51,230 nt of DNA from Pseudomonadota bacterium (GTDB taxonomy: Bacteria; Pseudomonadota; Gammaproteobacteria; Burkholderiales; Burkholderiaceae_E). The stretch covers positions 1 to 51,230 of the forward strand of contig CAUJHG010000067.1 of the NCBI GenBank assembly GCA_963204785.1. The letters run 5' to 3'. A program made the position numbers and the translations under genes. Below are positions 10,215 to 18,910 of the stretch, piece by piece. How positions within the stretch are numbered: position 1 is the stretch's first letter; each line of letters begins with the position of its first letter. The notes beneath the pieces were generated by a model that ran no database searches, was not told the origin of the DNA, and saw only the letters and a program-made list of their open reading frames with translations.

Positions 10215-10586
10215 ATGCCGCGACAGATCCTCGACGAATCCCGCATCCACCCCGCGATCCGTGAGCGGGTCGCCTCGCACCACGCCGACATCGTCCGGGA
10301 GGTGCAGGAGGCGATCGGCTCCAACGCGGTCGTCGTGGTCGGGATGCGAGCCAATCCCTTTCCAAAGCGGGCCCGGGCCGCGCTCACGCGCGCCGGAATC
10401 GCGCACCGCTACCTCGAGTACGGCGGCTATTTCAGCGACTGGCGCCGCCGCAACGCGCTGAAGATGTGGACCGGCTGGCCCACCTTCCCGATGGTCTTCG
10501 TCAGGGGCAGCCTCGTTGGCGGCGCCGAGGATCTGGGCAGGCTGATCGCCAGCGGCGAACTGCAGCGGATGCTCGCCTCGTCCTGA
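10215..10586 (+). CDS. Glutaredoxin-fold protein lacking all cysteines
   Basis: A protein of 123 aa that resembles monothiol glutaredoxins, with VVVVGMRANPFPKRARAAL where a glutaredoxin would have its CxFC or CGFS active site, and a conserved WTGWPTFPMVFV segment containing the cis-proline, then GGAEDL. There is no cysteine anywhere in the chain, so classical thiol chemistry is impossible. Similar proteins are annotated as glutaredoxin in related bacteria. It may be a scaffold or a redox-inactive paralogue. A GGAGAG ribosome binding site precedes the ATG. It follows the helicase in the same direction, separated by two hairpins. Confidence 0.75.
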   Translation: MPRQILDESRIHPAIRERVASHHADIVREVQEAIGSNAVVVVGMRANPFPKRARAALTRAGIAHRYLEYGGYFSDWRRRNALKMWTGWPTFPMVFVRGSLVGGAEDLGRLIASGELQRMLASS

Positions 10587-10670
10587 GCGTGCTGCGTCCG
10601 GAGCCCCAAGGCCGGAGCCTTTGGGCCCGCCAGGCCCTGCGCCGGTGCGCCCTGCCCGCCGGCCGCACGC

Positions 10671-11849
10671 TCAGCGCAGGTCGAGCCGTCGCTCCGCCTG
10701 CGTGACCACCACCCCGTCGCGCTCCAGCCGGTAGCGGCCGAAGTACGCTCCGGCAGGCCAGCGCTGCGCGCTCAGCCTGCGGCCCACGAAGCCGAAGCGC
10801 ACTGCGAGGTCGGCTTCCACCTCGCCGTCGCGCTGCGCGATCGGGCGCCCCCCTGGGCCGAGCAGTTCGATGCGCTCGCGATCGCCCCGACGCACGCCGA
10901 AGGCCTCGACGTAGAACACCAGCGCCGCCGACTGCGCGTCGGGTGCGCTCGCCTCGTACTCGCCGCGCTGCGCCCTGCCGCGATCGGCCGCCTCGGGGGC
11001 GAAGCCGGCGATCAGCACGTCGGTGGCGCGGTAGCGCAGCAGCGGCACGAGCGCGGGCTGCCACAGCGTGCCGGGCCGCGGGCCGCTGCTGCAGTCGTCC
11101 GGCCTGCCCTGCGCCGACGGCTCGATCGCGGGGGCGTAGGGGTCGAGCGCTCGGCCGTCCTTGCGCACGACGAAGTCCAGGTGAGGGAACTCCGTGTTGC
11201 CCGAGAGCCCGACCTGGCCGAGCACCTCCCCTGCGAGCACCCGCTGCCCGGGGCGCACGCGCACCGAACCACGCATCAGGTGGCTGTACTGCGTCTCCCA
11301 GCCGTCGCCGTGCTCGATGCGCACCCCGTTGCCGGCGTCGCGGCCGCGCAGGTTCTCGCGGCCCCGCTCGCGCACCGAGACGTCGGGCTCACCGTCGCGC
11401 ACGGCGCGCACCACGCCCGGCGCCGCCGCGAGCACGTCGACGCCGCGCGCCATCTGGGCGAGGCTGCGCACGCGGAAATCGGTGCCGGTGTGCCCGTCGT
11501 AGCTCAGGTGGCCGCACGCGTAGTCGCGCCAGCCGGAGCCGGAGTCGCGGTCGAAGTGGTTCTGGACGAAGCAGTCGATGCCGGGAGTGCAGCGGATCGG
11601 CAGCGCGAGGCTGATCGGATCGCCGGATGCGCCTGGCGCGAATGTCGCGCCGGATGTGTCTGGAACGCCAACGGATGCAGCGTCTGCCGCCTGCGCAAGC
11701 GCGCCGGTTCCCGCGAGCGACAGGCCGGCCAGCGCCAGGGCAGCCAGGGCATGGCGGGCGCGAAGGCTTCCCGAGCGGCGCCAGGAGCGCAGGCCGGCAG
11801 CCTCGCTCCGGAGCGCATTGCCGGCCGCGACTCGCCCGGCGCAGCGCAT
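10671..11849 (-). CDS. M23-family metallopeptidase (LytM-like), secreted
   Basis: A protein of 392 aa with a signal peptide (hydrophobic run ALAALALAGLSLAGTGALAQA). The central LytM domain contains GHTGTDF (H and D zinc ligands), QYSHL, and FPHLDFVV near the expected HxH motif, where the second histidine appears as aspartate (HLDF instead of HLHF). Such proteins cut peptidoglycan cross-links or activate amidases; the altered motif leaves catalysis uncertain. The open frame can be extended to a TTG at 11870, but this would overlap ispH; the ATG at 11849 leaves a 7-base gap to the ispH stop and is preferred. The C-terminal third is a beta-rich domain I do not recognise. Confidence 0.8.
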   Translation of the reverse strand: MRCAGRVAAGNALRSEAAGLRSWRRSGSLRARHALAALALAGLSLAGTGALAQAADAASVGVPDTSGATFAPGASGDPISLALPIRCTPGIDCFVQNHFDRDSGSGWRDYACGHLSYDGHTGTDFRVRSLAQMARGVDVLAAAPGVVRAVRDGEPDVSVRERGRENLRGRDAGNGVRIEHGDGWETQYSHLMRGSVRVRPGQRVLAGEVLGQVGLSGNTEFPHLDFVVRKDGRALDPYAPAIEPSAQGRPDDCSSGPRPGTLWQPALVPLLRYRATDVLIAGFAPEAADRGRAQRGEYEASAPDAQSAALVFYVEAFGVRRGDRERIELLGPGGRPIAQRDGEVEADLAVRFGFVGRRLSAQRWPAGAYFGRYRLERDGVVVTQAERRLDLR

Positions 11850-11856
11850 CGACCGC

Positions 11857-12783
11857 TCAGCTGCGGGCAAGCCCGCGCGGCAAGGGGAAGGCCGTGTGCT
11901 CCTCGATCCCCGGCAGGGTGCTCACCTTCGCGGCGCCCAGCGCGGCCAGGCGCGCGATGAGCTCCTGCACCAGCACCTCCGGCGCGGAGGCGCCGGCAGT
12001 GACCCCGATGCGCTTGCGACCCTCGATCCAGGCCGGGTCGAGCTCGGCGGCCGAGCCGATCAGCCGCGCTTCGCAGCCCATCTTCTCGGCGACCTCGCGA
12101 AGCCGGTTGCTGTTGGAACTGTTGGGCGAGCCGATCACCAGGACCAGATCGCACTGCGGCGCCATGGCCTTCACCGCATCCTGGCGGTTCTGCGTCGCGT
12201 AGCAGATGTCCTGCTTCTTGGGCGCGACGATCGAGGGGAAGCGACGCTGGAGCGCCTCGATGATCTCGCGGCAGTCGTCCACCGACAGGGTGGTCTGGCT
12301 CACGAAGGCCAGACGTTCGGGGTCGCGGACCTGCAGGCGTTCGACGTCGGCCACGCTCTCGACCAGGTAGACGCCGTCGTCGGCCTGGCCCATCGTGCCC
12401 TCGACCTCGGGATGTCCGGCGTGGCCGATCATCACGATCTCGCGGTCCTCGCGCCGCATGCGCGCGAGCTCGACGTGCACCTTGGTGACCAGCGGGCAGG
12501 TGGCGTCGAACACGCGCAGCCCGCGCCGCTGCGCCTCGTCGCGCACTGCGCGCGAGACGCCGTGCGCGGAGAAGATCACGGTGGCGCCGTCGGGCACCTC
12601 GTCGAGCTCGTCGACGAAGACCGCGCCTTTCTCGCGCAGGCTGCGCACCACGTGCACGTTGTGGACGATCTCGTGGCGGACGTAGATCGGAGCGCCGTGG
12701 ATCTCGAGCGCGCGTTCGACGATCTCGATCGCGCGGTCGACGCCGGCGCAGAAGCCGCGCGGCTGGGCGAGCAGCGTCTCCAT
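11857..12783 (-). CDS. ispH: 4-hydroxy-3-methylbut-2-enyl diphosphate reductase
   Basis: A protein of 308 aa for the last step of the MEP isoprenoid pathway, giving IPP and DMAPP through a [4Fe-4S] enzyme. The three cluster cysteines are C12 ([10 protein letters not shown]), C96 ([11 protein letters not shown]) and C194 ([10 protein letters not shown]). Other family motifs are SAHGVS near 72-77 and [11 protein letters not shown] near 120-130. The start at 12783 overlaps the fkpB stop by one base (TGATG), so the two are translationally coupled; pairing of an FKBP with IspH is common in proteobacteria. Longer upstream frames are rejected because they run through fkpB. Confidence 0.96.
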   Translation of the reverse strand: METLLAQPRGFCAGVDRAIEIVERALEIHGAPIYVRHEIVHNVHVVRSLREKGAVFVDELDEVPDGATVIFSAHGVSRAVRDEAQRRGLRVFDATCPLVTKVHVELARMRREDREIVMIGHAGHPEVEGTMGQADDGVYLVESVADVERLQVRDPERLAFVSQTTLSVDDCREIIEALQRRFPSIVAPKKQDICYATQNRQDAVKAMAPQCDLVLVIGSPNSSNSNRLREVAEKMGCEARLIGSAAELDPAWIEGRKRIGVTAGASAPEVLVQELIARLAALGAAKVSTLPGIEEHTAFPLPRGLARS

Positions 12784-13238
12784 CAGAGCACTCCGAGGAT
12801 CTCGACCTCGAACCGGATGCGCTGGCCGGCCAGCGGGTGGTTGAAGTCGAACAGCGCCCACTGCTCGTTGATCTCCTTGAGCACGCCGGCGAAACGGCCG
12901 CCGTCGGGCGCGGGGAACTCGACGAGGTCGCCGGGCGCGTAGTCGGCGTCGGCGCCGCTGTTGGCCTCGAGCATCGCGCGCGTGACCTTCTGCAGCAGAT
13001 CCGGGTTGCGCGGCCCGAAGGCGGCCTCGGGCTCGAGCTCGAAGCGGGCGATGCCGCCCTCGGCCAGCCCGATCAGGCAGCGTTCCAGCGGCTCGGCCAG
13101 CTGGCCGAGGCCGAGCTGAATGGTGGCCGGGTTTCCGCCGAAGGTGCTAACGACGTCCTCGCCGCCTTCCGCGAGACTCACCCGGTAGTGCAGCGTCAGG
13201 TACGAGTCCGGGCGTACCGACGTTCCGGCGTCTGTCAT
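12783..13238 (-). CDS. fkpB: FKBP-type peptidyl-prolyl cis-trans isomerase (SlpA/FkpB type)
   Basis: A protein of 151 aa starting [20 protein letters not shown]. The FKBP core with an inserted flap domain is recognisable by [29 protein letters not shown] and [13 protein letters not shown], then [18 protein letters not shown] at the end. It catalyses prolyl isomerisation and acts as a chaperone in the cytoplasm. An AGGAG ribosome binding site lies about 8 nt before the ATG at 13238. It is the first gene of a fkpB-ispH pair and is divergent from radC. Confidence 0.93.
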   Translation of the reverse strand: MTDAGTSVRPDSYLTLHYRVSLAEGGEDVVSTFGGNPATIQLGLGQLAEPLERCLIGLAEGGIARFELEPEAAFGPRNPDLLQKVTRAMLEANSGADADYAPGDLVEFPAPDGGRFAGVLKEINEQWALFDFNHPLAGQRIRFEVEILGVL

Positions 13239-13337
13239 GGGGGGAGTCTCCTGGAGGCAGCGCCCGAGGGCATGGCAAACCCGCATTTTATTCGATCGCC
13301 CTGCAGCTCCCGGTCAAACCCCCTGTGAGGACGAGAG

Positions 13338-14012
13338 ATGACCATCGACCGCTGGCCCGCGCAGAACCGCCCCCGCGAACGCCTGCTCGAGCAGGGCCCC
13401 GAAGCCCTGGCCGACGCCGAGGTGCTGGCAGTGCTGCTGCGCACCGGCCTGCCCGGCACCGACGCAGTGGCGCTGGCCGGCGCGCTGCTCGCCGACTTCG
13501 GCGGGCTGCAGCCGCTGCTGGCCGCCGAGCAGTCCGCCTTCTGCGGCCGTCGCGGCCTGGGACCGGCGCGCTGGGCAACCCTGCAGGCGGCGCGCGAACT
13601 GGTGCGCCGCTCCACGCTGGAGCGGCTGCGCGAGGCGGACGCGCTCGAGTCGCCCGCGCAGGTGCGCAACTTCCTCACGCTGTGGCTGCGCGACCGCCCT
13701 GCCGAGAGCTTCGTGGGGCTGTTCGTCGACACCCGCAACCGGGTCATCGCGGCCCTCGAACTCTTCCGCGGCACGCTGTCGCAGACCGCGGTGTACCCGC
13801 GCGAGGTCGCCCGCCATGCGCTGCGGCTGAACGCGGCCGCAGTGATCTTCGCGCACAACCACCCTTCCGGCGTGGCCGAGCCCAGCGCTGCGGATCGCCT
13901 GCTCACCGCAGCGCTGAAGACCGCGCTCGCGCAGATCGACGTCGCGGTGCTCGACCACCTGATCGTGGCCGGCAACCAGTGCCTGTCCTTTGCCGAGCAG
14001 GGCCTGCTTTGA
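13338..14012 (+). CDS. radC: RadC-like JAB/MPN-domain protein
   Basis: A protein of 224 aa, the usual RadC length. The N-terminal part has the family pattern RPRERLLEQGPEALADAEVLAVLLRTG in pieces, and the C-terminal JAMM metal motif has H173, H175 and D186 (HNHPSG followed by D eleven residues after the second histidine). RadC was named for repair, but its cellular job is unresolved. The stop codon overlaps the -35 element of the rpmB promoter. The gene is divergent from fkpB. GAGG and GAGAG sequences precede the ATG. Confidence 0.93.
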   Translation: MTIDRWPAQNRPRERLLEQGPEALADAEVLAVLLRTGLPGTDAVALAGALLADFGGLQPLLAAEQSAFCGRRGLGPARWATLQAARELVRRSTLERLREADALESPAQVRNFLTLWLRDRPAESFVGLFVDTRNRVIAALELFRGTLSQTAVYPREVARHALRLNAAAVIFAHNHPSGVAEPSAADRLLTAALKTALAQIDVAVLDHLIVAGNQCLSFAEQGLL

Positions 14013-14038
14013 CGTGCGAGCCGCAATCGGCCTATAAT
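14009..14038 (+). promoter_or_regulatory. Strong sigma-70 promoter of rpmB-rpmG
   Basis: TTGACG at 14009-14014 and a perfect TATAAT at 14033-14038 with 18 bases between them. The -35 overlaps the radC stop codon. The sequence after the -10 (TTCGCGGCTTTGC) closely matches that after the ribF promoter. A leader of about 180 nt would precede rpmB. Confidence 0.85.
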
Positions 14039-14226
14039 TCGCGGCTTTGCAGAAGTTCGCGTGCCCTTTGCCGCCGTGTTGCGGGCAGCGCAAGGAGCGG
14101 GCGGGCGCGATTGCGGCGGAAGTCCGCCAGTGCGTCGGCAGCGAACCCGGCCGGTGAACGAACCGCGAATTCGTGAGCGGGCGCGCCGGCAGCAAGAGAA
14201 CACCCAGGAATACTCAGGAGTCCAAC

Positions 14227-14463
14227 ATGGCCCGTGTTTGCCAAGTGACCGGGAAAGCGCCGATGGTCGGCCACAATGTTTCGCACGCGAACAACAAGAC
14301 CAAGCGTCGCTTCCTGCCCAACCTCCAGTCGCGTCGCTTCTGGGTCGAGAGCGAGAATCGCTGGGTGCGCCTGCGCATCACCAACGCGGCGCTGCGCCTG
14401 ATCGACAAGAAGGGAATCGACGAAGTGCTGGCGGGCATGCGCGCCCGCGGCGAAGCGGTCTGA
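14227..14463 (+). CDS. rpmB: 50S ribosomal protein L28
   Basis: A protein of 78 aa, the standard length, starting [21 protein letters not shown], with [10 protein letters not shown] and the C-terminal KGIDEVLA helix. It belongs to the large ribosomal subunit. It is cotranscribed with rpmG, as in most proteobacteria, from the promoter at 14009-14038. Confidence 0.98.
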   Translation: MARVCQVTGKAPMVGHNVSHANNKTKRRFLPNLQSRRFWVESENRWVRLRITNAALRLIDKKGIDEVLAGMRARGEAV

Positions 14464-14513
14464 GCCCGGGCCTGCTCCCGCGCGCATCCGCCTGACCCTC
14501 ACAGGAAATCGCC

Positions 14514-14681
14514 ATGGCCAAGACCAACCGCGACAAGATCAAGCTGGAGTCCACCGCGGGCACCGGCCACTTCTACACCACCACTAAGAACAAGCGCACG
14601 ATGCCCGAGAAGATGGAGATCATGAAGTTCGATCCCGTCGCCCGCAAGCACGTCGCGTACAAGGAAACCAAGCTCAAGTGA
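14514..14681 (+). CDS. rpmG: 50S ribosomal protein L33
   Basis: A protein of 55 aa beginning [20 protein letters not shown]. It is the zinc-free form: there is no cysteine in the chain, unlike the CxxC-bearing paralogue. The ribosome binding site AGGAAA lies just before the ATG. It follows rpmB after 50 bases and is followed by a clear terminator. Confidence 0.97.
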   Translation: MAKTNRDKIKLESTAGTGHFYTTTKNKRTMPEKMEIMKFDPVARKHVAYKETKLK

Positions 14682-14769
14682 GCCTTCCGGGGACGGGCCG
14701 TCCGCTGCTGCCCTGCCCCTGAGGACGAACCGAGCCGGACGCCGCCGCAAGGGCGGACGTCCCAGAAGA

Positions 14770-14790
14770 CCCCGCTGACGCGGGGTTTTC
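14770..14790 (+). terminator. Rho-independent terminator of rpmB-rpmG
   Basis: Stem CCCCGC (14770-14775), loop TGAC, stem GCGGGG (14780-14785), then TTTTC. It lies 90 bases after the rpmG stop and before the mechanosensitive channel gene. Confidence 0.85.
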
Positions 14791-14869
14791 GCATTTGGGT
14801 CGGCGCACAGCCTGCCGCTGCCCGCCGATGCGCTGCGCGAAAGGCCGCAGCGCGAGAGGAACGAGACAC

Positions 14870-16150
14870 ATGACCGACGCCACCCTGGACGGCATCCTCC
14901 CTTTCCTTTCCATCCACGAACCCTGGGCCCAGGCGCTCGGTGGGCTGGCCGTGCTCGCGCTGCTCGCGATCGCCACCGGCTGGATTGCCCGGCGGGCGCT
15001 GCTGCACGTGGCGCGGCGCAGCGCCGGGTCCCTGCAGGGACGCTGGAGCCGGATCTTCCTGGACGCGACGGTGCTGAACCGGTTCGCGCGGATCATGCCC
15101 TGGCTGCTGGTGCAGGTGGGCATCGACGGGGTGCCACACCTGCCCGCTGCGGGCGCCACCGCGATCCGCAACGTCGCCGTGGCGATTATGGTGCTGCACC
15201 TGGCGCGCACGCTGACCGCGCTGCTCGATGCCCTGCATCTGGAGCACGAACGCTCCGGCCGGACCGAGGCCTACCCCACCCGCTCGATCAAGAGCCACAT
15301 CCAGCTCGCCAAGCTCGCGATCATGCTCGTGGGCGCAATCGTGATCATCGCGGCGCTGATCGACCGCTCACCGCTGATCCTCTTCTCCGGCCTGGGGGCA
15401 ATCTCGGCGGTGCTGATGCTGTTGTTCAAGGACACGCTGCTGTCCTTCACCGCGGGCCTGCAGCTCTCCTCCAACGACATGCTGCGGGTGGGCGACTGGA
15501 TCCAGATGCCGCAGCTCGGCGCCGACGGCGCCGTGATCGACGTCGCGCTGCACACGGTGAAGGTGCAGAACTGGGACAAGACGATCACCACCATCCCGAC
15601 CTGGCGGCTGATGTCCGAGAGCTTTCGCAACTGGCGCGGGATGTCCGAGTCCGGCGGGCGCCGGATCAAGCGCACGCTGCGGCTCGATGCCGCCTCGGTG
15701 CGCTTCCTGGACGGGGGCGAGATCGCCCGGCTGAAGAAGGTCGCGCTGCTGGCGCCCTACCTGGAGCGCAAGGAGCGCGAGGTGCGCGACACCAACCTGA
15801 GCCTGGCGGAAAAGCTCGGCGAGCTCGCGCAGACCCCGGCCAACCGCAGGAGGCTCACGAACATCGGCACCTTCCGCGCCTACGCCGACGCCTACCTGCG
15901 CAGCCACCCGGGCATCCACCAGGACATGACCCTGATGGTGCGCGCGATGGAGCCTTCATCGGAAGGGGTTCCGATGGAGATCTACTGCTTCACGTCGACC
16001 ACTTCGTGGGTGCAGTACGAAGGCATCCAGAGCGACCTCTTCGACCACCTGCTGGCGATCCTGCCGGAGTTCGGACTGCGCCTGTACCAGAAGCCCAGCG
16101 GGCACGACATCGGGCAGGCGCTCGCCATCGGCCTGCGCGAGGAGGTCTGA
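14870..16150 (+). CDS. MscS-family mechanosensitive ion channel (YbdG-like)
   Basis: A protein of 426 aa. Several transmembrane helices occupy the first 200 residues, and the pore-lining helix and beta domain follow (GLGAISAVLMLLFKDTLLSFTAG, then GDWIQMPQLGADGAVIDV and KTITTIPTWRL). The long N-terminal membrane part and total length fit the YbdG miniconductance type better than short MscS. It should open under membrane tension to release solutes during osmotic downshock. The start follows an AGAGGA site. It stands after the rpmG terminator and is convergent with the desaturase. Confidence 0.88.
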   Translation: MTDATLDGILPFLSIHEPWAQALGGLAVLALLAIATGWIARRALLHVARRSAGSLQGRWSRIFLDATVLNRFARIMPWLLVQVGIDGVPHLPAAGATAIRNVAVAIMVLHLARTLTALLDALHLEHERSGRTEAYPTRSIKSHIQLAKLAIMLVGAIVIIAALIDRSPLILFSGLGAISAVLMLLFKDTLLSFTAGLQLSSNDMLRVGDWIQMPQLGADGAVIDVALHTVKVQNWDKTITTIPTWRLMSESFRNWRGMSESGGRRIKRTLRLDAASVRFLDGGEIARLKKVALLAPYLERKEREVRDTNLSLAEKLGELAQTPANRRRLTNIGTFRAYADAYLRSHPGIHQDMTLMVRAMEPSSEGVPMEIYCFTSTTSWVQYEGIQSDLFDHLLAILPEFGLRLYQKPSGHDIGQALAIGLREEV

Positions 16151-16244
16151 CGCGAGCCGGGATGCCGCCTGGCCTGCGCGACGAGGCCGGCGCCAGTCGT
16201 CAGGCCGGCGGCTGGCCTGCGCGGCGACCTGGCCGGCGCGCCGC

Positions 16245-17435
16245 TCAGGCTGCCGCGTAGCAGCGCATGCGCAGCGCGATGTCCTGGAGCGCGCGCACGC
16301 CACTGGCCTCGGCGCGGTGGCACCACTGCTGCAACAGCGCGAGCAGCTGCTCGCGCGAGAGTGTCGAGCGCTCCCAGATCGCCGAGAGCTCGTTGCGCAT
16401 CTCGACGATCTTCCTGACCTGATCGCTGGCAGCGAAGACCTCGGAGAGCCGGGCGCGCTGCTCGGTGGTCCACTTCGCGGCGTCCACCGCCAGCCACTTG
16501 CGCGCCGAGGCCAGCGCACGTCCCTGCGGACGGCTCAGTCGCCGCGCCTCCTCGGCACAGGCGCGCCGCAGCGAGACCGCGAACTGCGCCATCACGTCGT
16601 AGCGATGCTGGATCACCGAGTGCAACGTGTCCAGGTCGACCACCGGCTTGGCGGGGGCGAACTTCGGCGTGGGCGCCAGCCGGCGCACCTTGGCCAGCCG
16701 CAGCGCGGACAGGATCCGGATGTAGAGCCAGCCGATGTCGAACTCGTACCACTTGGACGAGAACCGGGCCGAGCTGCCGTAGGCGTGGTGGTTGTTGTGC
16801 AGTTCCTCGCCGCCGATCAGGATGCCGATCGGGAAGACGTTGGTGCTGGCGTCCGGGCTGTCCCAGTTGCGGTAGCCCCAGTAGTGGCCGATCCCGTTGA
16901 TGATCCCGGCCGCGTTCACCGGAATCCAGAGCATCTGCACCGCCCAGACGGTCAGCCCGATCGCGCCGAAGAGCGCGATGTCGATGACCAGCATGGTCGA
17001 CACGCCCAGCGCCGAGTATTTCGAGTACAGATTGCGCTCGATCCAGTCGTCCGGGGTGCCGTGGCTGTACTTCTCGACCGTCTCGCGGTTCTTCGCCTCG
17101 GCCCGGTAGAGCTCGGCCCCTTCGAACAGCACCTTGCGGATGCCGCGGGTCTGCGGGCTGTGCGGATCGTCCTCGGTCTCGCAGCGGGCGTGGTGCTTGC
17201 GGTGGATCGCCACCCATTCCCGCGTGACCATTCCGGTGGTCAGCCACAGCCAGAACCGGAAGAAGTGCGCCACGGCCGGATGCAGGTCCAGCGCGCGATG
17301 CGCCTGGCTGCGATGCAGGTAGATCGTGACGCTGACGATCGTGAGATGGGTGACGATCAGCGTGTAGGCGAGGATCTGCCAGCCACTGAAGTGGGCCAGG
17401 CCGGTGTCCAGGAAGGACAGGACCGATTGGAACAT
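16245..17435 (-). CDS. Acyl-CoA / fatty acid desaturase with C-terminal helical extension
   Basis: A protein of 396 aa. The membrane di-iron desaturase core covers about 1-260 with the three histidine boxes HRSQAH (41-46), HRKHH (78-82) and HNNHH (213-217), and hydrophobic helices between. It should insert a cis double bond into a fatty acyl chain, helping set membrane fluidity. Residues about 265-396 form an extra alpha-helical region ending in WCHRAEASGVRALQDIALRM-type sequence, which resembles the C-terminal helices of ISL3-family transposases. The ATG at 17435 is chosen over an upstream TTG; neither has a clear ribosome binding site. Confidence 0.88.
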   Translation of the reverse strand: MFQSVLSFLDTGLAHFSGWQILAYTLIVTHLTIVSVTIYLHRSQAHRALDLHPAVAHFFRFWLWLTTGMVTREWVAIHRKHHARCETEDDPHSPQTRGIRKVLFEGAELYRAEAKNRETVEKYSHGTPDDWIERNLYSKYSALGVSTMLVIDIALFGAIGLTVWAVQMLWIPVNAAGIINGIGHYWGYRNWDSPDASTNVFPIGILIGGEELHNNHHAYGSSARFSSKWYEFDIGWLYIRILSALRLAKVRRLAPTPKFAPAKPVVDLDTLHSVIQHRYDVMAQFAVSLRRACAEEARRLSRPQGRALASARKWLAVDAAKWTTEQRARLSEVFAASDQVRKIVEMRNELSAIWERSTLSREQLLALLQQWCHRAEASGVRALQDIALRMRCYAAA

Positions 17436-17626
17436 GGGGGAATCGATCAAGCGGGGACTCCAGGCGATGCTTGGTGAGACGGCGGCAGTGTACCCGCGAT
17501 CGCAAGGCTCGTGGGAATTGCGCTAGCACCGCGCGAATCCGCTGTCAAACCCGCGCGACAAGGAACGTGATGAATCCTGCCGCAGAGCCTGGGTCACCGT
17601 GGGGGACGGCGGCTGGGGCCCGACGC

Positions 17627-18910
17627 TCAGGCAGCCGGACGAACCCAGCGCACTGCGTAGAACGCGTCGGTGTCGTGTCGGTCCGGACGCAGCGACAGGA
17701 CCTCGGCATCCGGCGCCACCGCGTCGGCAGGCACGCCCTGGCGGGCGAGCACCGCGCCGGCCGGATCGAGCGTCCAGTCGGGATGGCTCTGTTCGAAGGA
17801 ACGGCGCACCTCGTCGTTCTCCTCGACGAGCAGGCTGCAGGTGGCGTAGACGAGCGCCCCGCCCGGACGCACCAGGCGGGCGGCGGCGGCGAGGATCGCG
17901 CGCTGCTTGGCGACCAGCTCGGCGATCCCGTGCTCGGCCAGGCGCCACTTGAGATCCGGGTTGCGCCGCAGGGTTCCGGTGCCGCTGCAGGGCGCATCGA
18001 CCAGCACCAGGTCGGCGCGGCCGACCAGGCGCGCGAGCTTGGGATCGGTCTCGCTGTCGATGCCGAAGGGCTGCACATTGGTGGCGCCCGAGCGCGCCAG
18101 CCGCGGGCGCAGCCGCTGCAGCCGGGGCACCGAGACGTCGCAGGCGAACACCTGGCCGGTTCCGCGCAATTGCGCCGCAAGCGCCAGCGTCTTGCCGCCG
18201 GCGCCGGCGCAGAAGTCGACCACCGTCTGGCCACGGCGCGGCGCGCACAGGTGCGCGATCAGCTGGCTGCCGCAGTCCTGCACTTCGACCAGCCCGTCGG
18301 CGAAGGCGCGCGTGCGTTCGAGCGCCGGCTTGCCCTGGACGCGGATGCCCAGCGGAGCGAGCGTCGAGGCAGCGCAGTCGATGCCCTCGGCGCGCAGCGC
18401 GGCCAGCGCGGCCTCGCGGTCGCCCCGCAGCAGGTTCGTGCGCAGATCGAGCGGCGCCGGGTCGAGCAGCGCCCGGCCGAGCGTCTCGATTTCGTCCTCC
18501 GGCAGGCGGGCCGCCAGCCGCCGGTGCAGCCAGTCGGGCAGGCTCAGCCGCACCGCCTGCGGCAGGCCCGCGGTGTCGATCGAATCGCGCGCGCGCGACA
18601 GCTCGAGCATGCGCGCCGGCAGCGACCCCGCTGCGCCCTGCGCGAGACTCGCGTACAGACGGCGGTTGCGCAGGACGTCGAACACGAGTTCGGCGAGCTC
18701 GGCGCGATCGCGCCTGCCCATCTCCCTGTGCGCGGCGAAGAAGCGGCGCAGCACTGCGTCGGCCGGGTGCTCGAAGCGCAGCGCCTCGGTCAGCGCGCGC
18801 TCGGCTGCCGAGGATCGGTCCGGGCGGGCCACTGCGCGCCCGGCCGCCGGCGCCCTGCCCGACCGTTTCACTGTGCGCCCGGCCGCCGCTGGCCTGGGTG
18901 GGCGATTCAC
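17627..18910 (-). CDS. rsmB: RsmB/NOP-type 16S rRNA (cytosine-C5) methyltransferase
   Basis: A protein of 427 aa with an N-terminal NusB-like RNA-binding region and a C-terminal SAM methyltransferase domain. Motifs are VVDFCAGAGGKTLALAAQL (SAM binding), DAPCSGTGTLRRNPD (base-orienting cysteine) and YATCSLL (catalytic cysteine). It methylates a cytosine of 16S rRNA, C967 in E. coli numbering. The start is a GTG at 18910 that overlaps the purN stop in a GTGA arrangement, so translation is coupled to purN. About 40 extra proline/arginine-rich residues precede the usual domain. Confidence 0.9.
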   Translation of the reverse strand: MNRPPRPAAAGRTVKRSGRAPAAGRAVARPDRSSAAERALTEALRFEHPADAVLRRFFAAHREMGRRDRAELAELVFDVLRNRRLYASLAQGAAGSLPARMLELSRARDSIDTAGLPQAVRLSLPDWLHRRLAARLPEDEIETLGRALLDPAPLDLRTNLLRGDREAALAALRAEGIDCAASTLAPLGIRVQGKPALERTRAFADGLVEVQDCGSQLIAHLCAPRRGQTVVDFCAGAGGKTLALAAQLRGTGQVFACDVSVPRLQRLRPRLARSGATNVQPFGIDSETDPKLARLVGRADLVLVDAPCSGTGTLRRNPDLKWRLAEHGIAELVAKQRAILAAAARLVRPGGALVYATCSLLVEENDEVRRSFEQSHPDWTLDPAGAVLARQGVPADAVAPDAEVLSLRPDRHDTDAFYAVRWVRPAA

